Under the pieces are notes generated by a model that worked only from the letters and a program-made list of their open reading frames with translations, made no database searches and had not been told where the DNA came from. The translations under genes were made by a program, and so were the position numbers. From contig NW_003115901.1 in assembly GCF_000003605.2 (NCBI RefSeq), positions 1 through 19,469 of the forward strand: a stretch of 19,469 nucleotides of DNA, in the 5' to 3' direction. This document shows positions 11,594-19,469 of this stretch, one piece after another (positions within the stretch are counted from its first letter, which is position 1; each line of letters opens with the position of its first letter). The DNA comes from Saccoglossus kowalevskii. Taxonomy: Eukaryota > Hemichordata > Enteropneusta > Harrimaniidae.

Positions 11594-12237
11594 AATACAT
11601 GTGTATATGTGTGATTTGATCTGGTTCCAGAATGGCAGAATGTTTGCATTTCTAGTACATAAACAACTAGCAGTCAGCCATCTTGAATACATGTGCATAT
11701 GTGTGATTTGATCTGGTTCCTGAATGGCAGAATGTTTGCATTTCTAGTACATAAACGGCTAGCAGTCAGCCATCTTGAATACATGTGCATATGTGTGATT
11801 TGATCTGGTTCCAGAATGGCGGAATGTTTGCATTTCTAGTACATAAACGGCTAGCAGTCAGCCATCTTGAATACATGTGCATATGTGTGATTTGATCTGG
11901 TTCCAGAATGGCAGAATGTTTGCATTTCTAGTACATAAACAACTAGCAGTCAGCCATCTTGAATACATGTGTATATGTGTGATTTGATCTGGTTCCTGAA
12001 TGGCAGAATGTTTGCATTTCTAGTACATAAACGGCTAGCAGTCAGCCATCTTGAATACATGTGTATATGTGTGATTTGATCTGGTTCTAGAATGGCGGAA
12101 TGTTTGCATTTCTAGTACATAAACAACTAGCAGTCAGCCATCTTGAATACATGTGTATATGTGTGATTTGATCTGGTTCCTGAATGGCAGAATGTTTGCA
12201 TTTCTAGTACATAAACGGCTAGCAGTCAGCCATCTTG

Positions 12238-12973
12238 AATACATGTGCATATGTGTGATTTGATCTGGTTCCTGAATGGCAGAATGTTTGCATTTCTAGT
12301 ACATAAACAACTAGCAGTCAGCCATCTTGAATACATGTGTATATGTGTGATTTGATCTGGTTCCTGAATGGCAGAATGTTTGCATTTCTAGTACATAAAC
12401 GGCTAGCAGTCAGCCATCTTGAATACATGTGTATATGTGTGATTTGATCTGGTTCTAGAATGGCGGAATGTTTGCATTTCTAGTACATAAACGGCTAGCA
12501 GTCAGCCATCTTGAATACATGTGTATATGTGTGATTTGATCTGGTTCCAGAGTGGCGGAATGTTTGCATTTCTAGTACATAAACGGCTAGCAGTCAGCCA
12601 TCTTGAATACATGTGCATATGTGTGATTTGATCTGGTTCCTGAATGGCAGAATGTTTGCATTTCTAGTACATAAACAACTAGCAGTCAGCCATCTTGAAT
12701 ACATGTGTATATGTGTGATTTGATCTGGTTCCAGAATGGCAGAATGTTTGCATTTCTAGTACATAAACAACTAGCAGTCAGCCATCTTGAATACATGTGC
12801 ATATGTGTGATTTGATCTGGTTCCTGAATGGCAGAATGTTTGCATTTCTAGTACATAAACGGCTAGCAGTCAGCCATCTTGAATACATGTGCATATGTGT
12901 GATTTGATCTGGTTCCAGAATGGCGGAATGTTTGCATTTCTAGTACATAAACGGCTAGCAGTCAGCCATCTTG
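12238..12973 (+). repeat. 8-unit shortened copy of 10858-11869
   Basis: Units 134-141 repeat the order of units 119-121 joined directly to units 125-129. The three ccagagt units at 11134-11409, including the gtatgc pair, are absent. The matched order is: cctgaat/aaacaac; T cctgaat; T ctagaat; T ccagagt; C cctgaat/aaacaac; T ccagaat/aaacaac; C cctgaat; C ccagaat/ggcgg. The simplest reading is a local duplication with an internal three-unit (276-bp) deletion in this copy. A gain of the three units in the other copy is less likely, because those units also occur in the block at 2668-3679. Confidence 0.75.
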
Positions 12974-13065
12974 AATACATGTGCATATGTGTGATTTGAT
13001 CTGGTTCCAGAATGGCGGAATGTTTGCATTTCTAGTACATAAACGGCTAGCAGTCAGCCATCTTG

Positions 13066-14353
13066 AATACATGTGCATATGTATGATTTGATCTGGTTCC
13101 AGAATGGCGGAATGTTTGCATTTCTAGTACATAAACGGCTAGCAGTCAGCCATCTTGAATACATGTGTATATGTGTGATTTGATCTGGTTCCAGAATGGC
13201 AGAATGTTTGCATTTCTAGTACATAAACGGCTAACAGTCAGCCATCTTGAATACATGTGCATATGTGTGATTTGATCTGGTTCCTGAATGGCAGAATGTT
13301 TGCATTTCTAGTACATAAACAACTAACAGTCAGCCATCTTGAATACATGTGCATATGTGTGATTTGATCTGGTTCCAGAATGGCGGAATGTTTGCATTTC
13401 TAGTACATAAACAACTAGCAGTCAGCCATCTTGAATACATGTGCATATGTGTGATTTGATCTGGTTCCTGAATGGCAGAATGTTTGCATTTCTAGTACAT
13501 AAACGGCTAGCAGTCAGCCATCTTGAATACATGTGCATATGTATGATTTGATCTGGTTCCAAAATGGCGGAATGTTTGCATTTCTAGTACATAAACGGCT
13601 AACAGTCAGCCATCTTGAATACATGTGCATATGTGTGATTTGATCTGGTTCCTGAATGGCAGAATGTTTGCATTTCTAGTACATAAACAACTAACAGTCA
13701 GCCATCTTGAATACATGTGCATATGTGTGATTTGATCTGGTTCCAGAATGGCGGAATGTTTGCATTTCAAGTACATAAACAACTAGCAGTCAGCCATCTT
13801 GAATACATGTGCATATGTGTGATTTGATCTGGTTCCTGAATGGCAGAATGTTTGCATTTCTAGTACATAAACGGCTAGCAGTCAGCCATCTTGAATACAT
13901 GTGCATATGTATGATTTGATCTGGTTCCAGAATGGCGGAATGTTTGCATTTCTAGTACATAAACGGCTAGCAGTCAGCCATCTTGAATACATGTGTATAT
14001 GTGTGATTTGATCTGGTTCCAGAATGGCAAAATGTTTGCATTTCTAGTACATAAACGGCTAACAGTCAGCCATCTTGAATACATGTGCATATGTGTGATT
14101 TGATCTGGTTCCTGAATGGCAGAATGTTTGCATTTCTAGTACATAAACAACTAAAAGTCAGCCATCTTGAATACATGTGCATATGTGTGATTTGATCTGG
14201 TTCCAGAATGGCGGAATGTTTGCATTTCTAGTACATAAACAACTAGCAGTCAGCCATCTTGAATACATGTGCATATGTGTGATTTGATCTGGTTCCTGAA
14301 TGGCAGAATGTTTGCATTTCTAGTACATAAACGGCTAGCAGTCAGCCATCTTG
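13066..14353 (+). repeat. 4/5-unit higher-order repeat, three copies
   Basis: Three tandem copies start at 13066 (five units), 13526 (four units) and 13894 (five units). Each begins with a gtatg/ccagaat/ggcgg unit and ends cctgaat/aaacaac/ctaacag, ccagaat/ggcgg/aaacaac, cctgaat/ggcag/aaacggc. The five-unit copies add a T-type ccagaat/ctaacag unit in second place. In the four-unit copy the first unit carries ctaacag itself, as if the first and second units had fused by unequal exchange. Private changes are ccaaaatgg at about 13559, gcatttcaag at about 13763, ggcaaaatg at about 14027 and ctaaaag at about 14152. Confidence 0.85.
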
Positions 14354-15365
14354 AATACATGTGCATATGTGTGATTTGATCTGGTTCCTGAATGGCAGAA
14401 TGTTTGCATTTCTAGTACATAAACAACTAACAGTCAGCCATCTTGAATACATGTGCATATGTGTGATTTGATCTGGTTCCAGAGTGGCAGAATGTTTGCA
14501 TTTTTAGTACATAAACGGCTAGCAGTCAGCCATCTTGAATACATGTGTATATGTGTGATTTGATCTGGTTCTAGAATGGCAGAATGTTTGCATTTCTAGT
14601 ACATAAACGGCTAGCAGTCAGCCATCTTGAATACATGTGCATATGTGTGATTTGATCTGGTTCCAGAATGGCAGAATGTTTGCATTTCTAGTACATAAAC
14701 GGCTAACAGTCAGCCATCTTGAATACATGTGCATATGTGTGATTTGATCTGGTTCCAGAATGGCAGAATGTTTGCATTTCTAGTACATAAACGGCTAACA
14801 GTCAGCCATCTTGAATACATGTGCATATGTGTGATTTGATCTGGTTCCTGAATGGCAGAATGTTTGCATTTCTAGTACATAAACGGCTAGCAGTCAGCCA
14901 TCTTGAATACATGTGCATATGTGTGATTTGATCTGGTTCCAGAATGGCAGAATGTTTGCATTTCTAGTACATAAACAACTAACAGTCAGCCATCTTGAAT
15001 ACATGTGTATATGTGTGATTTGATCTGGTTCCAGAATGGCAGAATGTTTGCATTTCTAGTACATAAACGGCTAGCAGTCAGCCATCTTGAATACATGTGC
15101 ATATGTGTGATTTGATCTGGTTCCAGAATGGCAGAATGTTTGCATTTCTAGTACATAAACGGCTAGCAGTCAGCCAACTTGAATACATGTGCATATGTGC
15201 GATTTGATCTGGTTCCAGAATGGCAGAATGTTTGCATTTCTAGTACATAAACGGCTAGCAGTCAGCCAACTTGAATACATGTGCATATGTGTGATTTGAT
15301 CTGGTTCCAGAATGGCAGAATGTTTGCATTTCTAGTACATAAACGGCTAGCAGTCAGCCAACTTG

Positions 15366-16009
15366 AATACATGTGTATATGTGTGATTTGATCTGGTTCC
15401 AGAGAGGCAGAATGTTTGCATTTCTAGTACATAAACGGCTAACAGTCAGCCATCTTGAATACATGTGTATATGCGTGATTTGATCTGGTTCGAGAATGGC
15501 AGAATGTTTGCATTTCTAGTACATAAACGGCTAGCAGTCAGCCAACTTGAATACATGTGTATATGTGTGATTTGATTTGGTTCCAGAGTGGCAGAATGTT
15601 TGCATTTCTAGTACATAAACGGCTAACAGTCAGCCATCTTGAATACATGTGTATATGCGTGATTTGATCTGGTTCGAGAATGGCAGAATGTTTGCATTTC
15701 TAGTACATAAACGGCTAGCAGTCAGCCAACTTGAATACATGTGCATATGTGTGATTTGATGTGGTTCCTGAATGGCAGAATGTTTGCATTTCTAGTACAT
15801 AAACGGCTAGCAGTCAGCCATCTTGAATACATGTGTATATGTGTGATTTGATCTGGTTCCAGAATGGCGGAATGTTTGCATTTCTAGTACATAAACACCT
15901 AGCAGTCAGCCATCTTGAATACATGTGCATATGTGTGATTTGATGTGGTTCCTGAATGGCGGAATGTTTGCATTTCTAGTACATAAACGGCTAGCAGTCA
16001 GCCATCTTG
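15366..16009 (+). repeat. 7-unit block containing the 5-unit module
   Basis: Two dimers of the ccagagt then gcgtg/cgagaat type (15366-15733) are followed by gatgtgg/cctgaat, T ccagaat/aaacacc and gatgtgg/cctgaat/ggcgg units. Units 170-174 (15550-16009) read the same as 6072-6531. The first unit has a private ccagagagg. The three ccaactt units just before it (15090-15365) parallel those at 7084-7359 that precede another copy of the dimer. Confidence 0.85.
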
Positions 16010-16101
16010 AATACATGTGCATATGTGTGATTTGATCTGGTTCCAGAGTGGCGGAATGTTTGCATTTCTAGTACATAAACACCTAGCAGTCAGCCATCTT
16101 G

Positions 16102-17849
16102 AATACATGTGCATATGTGTGATTTGATCTGGTTCCAGAGTGGCGGAATGTTTGCATTTCTAGTACATAAACGCCTAGCAGTCAGCCATCTTGAATACAT
16201 GTGCATATGTGTGATTTGATCTGGTTCCAGAGTGGCGGAATGTTTGCATTTCTAGTACATAAACACCTAGCAGTCAGCCATCTTGAATACATGTGTATAT
16301 GTGTGATTTGATCTGGTTCCAGAGTGGCAGAATGTTTGCATTTCTAGTACATAAACGGCTAGCAGTCAGCCATCTTGAATACATGTGCATATGTGTGATT
16401 TGATCTGGTTCCAGAATGGCAGAATGTTTGCATTTCTAGTACATAAACAACTAGCAGTCAGCCATCTTGAATACATGTGCATATGTATGATTTGATCTGG
16501 TTCCAGAGTGGCGGAATGTTTGCATTTCTAGTACATAAACGCCTAGCAGTCAGCCATCTTGAATACATGTGCATATGTGTGATTTGATCTGGTTCCAGAG
16601 TGGCGGAATGTTTGCATTTCTAGTACATAAACACCTAGCAGTCAGCCATCTTGAATACATGTGTATATGTGTGATTTGATCTGGTTTCTGAATGGCAGAA
16701 TGTTTGCATTTCTAGTACATAAACAACTAGCAGTCAGCCATCTTGAATACATGTGCATATGTGTGATTTGATCTGGTTCCTGAATGGCAGAATGTTTGCA
16801 TTTCTAGTACATAAACGGCTAGCAGTCAGCCATCTTGAATACATGTGCATATGTGTGATTTGATCTGGTTCCAGAATGGCGGAATGTTTGCATTTCTAGT
16901 ACATAAACGGCTAGCAGTCAGCCATCTTGAATACATGTGCATATGTGTGATTTGATCTGGTTCCAGAATGGCGGAATGTTTGCATTTCTAGTACATAAAC
17001 GGCTAGCAGTCAGCCATCTTGAATACATGTGTATATGTGTGATTTGATCTGGTTCCAGAGTGGCGGAATGTTTGCATTTCTAGTACATAAACGCCTAGCA
17101 GTCAGCCATCTTGAATACATGTGCATATGTGTGATTTGATCTGGTTCCAGAGTGGCGGAATGTTTGCATTTCTAGTACATAAACACCTAGCAGTCAGCCA
17201 TCTTGAATACATGTGTATATGTGTGATTTGATCTGGTTCCAGAGTGGCAGAATGTTTGCATTTCTAGTACATAAACGGCTAGCAGTCAGCCATCATGAAT
17301 ACATGTGCATATGTGTGATTTGATCTGGTTTCCAGAATGGCAGAATGTTTGCATTTCTAGTACATAAACAACTAGCAGTCAGCCATCTTGAATACATGTG
17401 CATATGTATGATTTGATCTGGTTCCAGAGTGGCGGAATGTTTGCATTTCTAGTACATAAACGCCTAGCAGTCAGCCATCTTGAATACATGTGCATATGTG
17501 TGATTTGATCTGGTTCCAGAGTGGCGGAATGTTTGCATTTCTAGTACATAAACACTAGCAGTCAGCCATCTTGAATACATGTGTATATGTGTGATTTGAT
17601 CTGGTTCCTGAATGGCAGAATGTTTGCATTTCTAGTACATAAACAACTAGCAGTCAGCCATCTTGAATACATGTGCATATGTGTGATTTGATCTGGTTCC
17701 TGAATGGCAGAATGTTTGCATTTCTAGTACATAAACGGCTAGCAGTCAGCCATCTTGAATACATGTGCATATGTGTGATTTGATCTGGTTCCAGAATGGC
17801 GGAATGTTTGCATTTCTAGTACATAAACAACTAGCAGTCAGCCATCTTG
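16102..17849 (+). repeat. Tandem duplication of a 10-unit (920-bp) block
   Basis: Units 176-184 (16102-16929) recur as units 186-194 (17022-17849), ten units on. The shared order is ccagagt/aaacgcc, ccagagt/aaacacc, T ccagagt/ggcag, ccagaat/aaacaac, gtatg/ccagagt/aaacgcc, ccagagt/aaacacc, T cctgaat/aaacaac, cctgaat/aaacggc, ccagaat/ggcgg. Differences are C versus T at position 11 in the first unit, ggtttctg in unit 182, catcatg in unit 188, one extra T in unit 189, one lost C in unit 191, and aaacggc versus aaacaac in the last unit. Confidence 0.85.
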
Positions 17850-19340
17850 AATACATGTGTATATGTGTGATTTGATCTGGTTCCTGAATGGCGGAATGTT
17901 TGCATTTCTAGTACATAAACGGCTAGCAGTCAGCCATCTTGAATACATGTGCATATGTGTGATTTGATCTGGTTCCTGAATGGCAGAATGTTTGCATTTC
18001 TAGTACATAAACGGCTAGCAGTCAGCCATCTTGAATACATGTGTATATGTGTGATTTGATCTGGTTCCAGAATGGCGGAATGTTTGCATTTCTAGTACAT
18101 AAACGGCTAGCAGTCAGCCATCTTGAATACATGTGCATATGTGTGATTTGATCTGGTTCCAGAATGGCGGAATGTTTGCATTTCTAGTACATAAACGGCT
18201 AGCAGTCAGCCATCTTGAATACATGTGTATATGTGTGATTTGATCTGGTTCCTGAATGGCAGAATGTTTGCATTTCTAGTACATAAACGGCTAGCAGTCA
18301 GCCATCTTGAATACATGTGCATATGTGTGATTTGATCTGGTTCCAGAATGGCGGAATGTTTGCATTCCTAGTACATAAACGGCTAGCAGTCAGCCATCTT
18401 GAATACATGTGTATATGTGTGATTTGATCTGGTTCCTGAATGGCAGAATGTTTGCATTTCTAGTACATAAACGGCTAGCAGTCAGCCATCTTGAATACAT
18501 GTGTATATGTGTGATTTGATCTGGTTCCTGAATGGCAGAATGTTTGCATTTCTAGTACATAAACGGCTAGCAGTCAGCCATCTTGAATACATGTGTATAT
18601 GTGTGATTTGATCTGGTTCCAGAATGGCAGAATGTTTGCATTTCTAGTACATAAACGGCTAACAGTCAGCCATCTTGAATACATGTGCATATGTGTGATT
18701 TGATGTGGTTCCAGAATGGCGGAATGTTTGCATTTCTAGTACATAAATGGCTAGCAGTCAGCCATCTTGAATACATGTGCATATGTGTGATTTGATCTGG
18801 TTCCAGAATGGCAGAATGTTTGCATTTCTAGTACATAAACGGCTAGCAGTCAGCCATCTTGAATACATGTGCATATGTGTGATTTGATCTGGTTCCAGAA
18901 TGGCAGAATGTTTGCATTTCTAGTACATAAACACCTAGCAGTCAGCCATCTTGAATACATGTGTATATGTGTGATTTGATCTGGTTCCAGAGTGGCAGAA
19001 TGTTTGCATTTCTAGTACATAAACACCTAGCAGTCAGCCATCTTGAATACATGTGCATATGTGTGATTTGATCTGGTTCCAGAGTGGCAGAATGTTTGCA
19101 TTTCTAGTACATAAACGCCTAGCAGTCAGCCATCTTGAATACATGTGCATATGTGTGATTTGATCTGGTTCCAGAATGGCAGAATGTTTGCATTTCTAGT
19201 ACATAAACACCTAGCAGTCAGCCATCTTGAATACATGTGCATATGTGTGATTTGATCTGGTTCCAGAGTGGCAGAATGTTTGCATTTCTAGTACATAAAC
19301 GCCTAGCAGTCAGCCATCTTGAATACATGTGTATATGTAT

Positions 19341-19428
19341 TCCATGTAATCATTAAAGGCACATCACGCATAAATATCATTCATGAAAAACAAAATAGCT
19401 ACCAGTCTGCCATTCTGAATGAGATGTG
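19341..19428 (+). repeat. Decayed terminal satellite unit at array edge
   Basis: Clear identity to the unit stops at about 19340 (gtatatgtat, then tccatg). However, 19398-19420 (gctaccagtctgcc then attctgaat) matches unit position 73 onward through the next unit start at 19 of 23 bases. It sits only 4 bp out of the expected phase and is followed by atgtg at 19424-19428, as in the next unit. Short collinear matches between them, aaaggc at 19355-19360 against aatggc and gcat at 19368-19371 against the unit's gcat, are in the right order but weak alone. I read this as an ancient, strongly diverged unit of about 96 bp and the beginning of another. Confidence 0.6.
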
Positions 19429-19469
19429 TCAACAAAATAAAGTACAATAATGTCCCATGATGTGCTCTG
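19429..19469. other. Unassigned right flank
   Basis: Forty-one AT-rich bases with no convincing satellite match, open frame or structural signal. An AATAAA hexamer at 19436-19441 is present but is expected by chance in such sequence. This is the only sequence in the window that may be unique and so could anchor the array on a chromosome. Confidence 0.5.

Larger units (their letters stand above)
1..19340 (+). repeat. 92-bp satellite DNA array, 210 full units
   Basis: A head-to-tail array of a 92-bp unit with no spacer and no inverted unit. The landmark aatacatgtg falls at 1, 93, 185, 277 and so on, reaching the 211th copy at 19322. The unit is about 41% GC in its commonest GC-rich form. Fixed landmarks, with approximate unit positions, are: aatacatgtg (1-10), gatttgat (20-27), ctggtt (28-33), gaatgt (45-50), gcatttctagtacataaa (53-70), cagtcagcca (78-87) and ttg (90-92). 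Unit-to-unit differences are mostly confined to about ten recurrent sites, with a sprinkling of private changes. Because 92 is not a multiple of three, a reading frame shifts at each unit and meets stop codons on both strands, so the array cannot encode a long protein. The left end is outside the window. Family and species are not recognised; centromeric, pericentromeric, subtelomeric or interstitial location cannot be told from this window alone. Confidence 0.98.

Noticed and set aside
1-19340. CRISPR array
   Set aside because: The units are contiguous, with no unique spacers between short repeats; variation is in scattered point sites, and no cas-like gene is present.
1-19340. CENP-B box in the cgagaat units
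   Set aside because: Around positions 31-47 the TTCG is present and a few other bases fit, but only about six of the nine essential positions of the known box match. The cgagaat form never occurs with ggcgg in the units I read, which would have improved the match.
1-19340. Octamer (POU) site at gtttgcat
   Set aside because: Seven of eight bases match ATTTGCAT, but such matches are common in AT-rich DNA and nothing else supports promoter function.
1-19340. Telomere repeat, rDNA spacer or tRNA-derived array
   Set aside because: No TTAGGG-like short repeat, no rRNA or tRNA sequence, and no RNA polymerase III A/B box pair that I could recognise in the unit.
1-19340. One regular higher-order period across the whole window
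   Set aside because: Local periods of 2, 4/5 and 10 units and several distant block copies coexist, but no single period holds across the array when units are followed in order.
19436-19441. AATAAA polyadenylation signal
   Set aside because: A lone hexamer in AT-rich sequence with no upstream gene or transcript evidence.

Overview
This window is essentially one object: a tandem satellite array with a 92-bp unit. It fills positions 1 to about 19340 and contains no coding gene. I count 210 complete head-to-tail units, all on the same strand, plus a partial 211th starting at 19322. The bookkeeping closes exactly: 210 x 92 = 19320, and nine single-base indels (five gains, four losses) give the net +1 seen. 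The array already runs at base 1, so its left end lies outside the window; the right end is inside it. Arrays of this kind, with a short AT-leaning unit (about 40% GC) and many diagnostic variants, are typical of eukaryotic centromeric, pericentromeric, subtelomeric or interstitial heterochromatin. I do not recognise the unit and cannot name the species; a multicellular eukaryote is the most I can infer.

I number unit positions from the A of the landmark aatacatgtg (base 1 of the window is unit position 1). Most variation falls at about ten sites: 11 (C/T), 17 (T, rarely C), 18 (G, sometimes A), 28 (C, rarely G or T), 35-36-39 (five haplotypes: ccagaat, cctgaat, ccagagt, cgagaat, ctagaat), 44 (G/A), 51 (T, rarely A), 72-73 (GG, GC, AA, AC), 77 (G/A) and 88 (T/A). 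Using these as a barcode, the order of units is not random. Layout: 1-1656 holds a barcode run that recurs, split, at 6440-7359 and 8832-9199. 2025-2483 is an indel hotspot. 2668-3679 is an 11-unit block repeated at 10582-11593. 3680-4415 is a pure two-unit (184-bp) higher-order repeat. 4600-4967 is a second dimer type. 6072-6531 is repeated, apparently base for base, at 15550-16009. 7360-8831 is a 16-unit insertion rich in the cgagaat type. 12238-12973 is a shortened copy of 10858-11869. 13066-14353 is a 4/5-unit higher-order repeat. 16102-17849 is a duplicated 10-unit block. No single higher-order period spans the window. The mosaic fits repeated unequal exchange, amplification and conversion at several scales.

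Every unit has a 19-nt strictly alternating purine-pyrimidine stretch (positions 2-20) in which all variants seen are transitions that keep the alternation. It also has two oppositely oriented ATGGC cores resembling YY1 sites. Several of the main variable sites are CpG-to-CpA or CpG-to-TpG changes.

At the right end sequence identity falls sharply after about 19340, but 19398-19420 still matches unit positions 73-92 and on into the next unit (19 of 23 bases), nearly in phase. The edge therefore looks like an old, decayed unit rather than a clean junction with unrelated DNA. The last 41 bases hold nothing I can assign.
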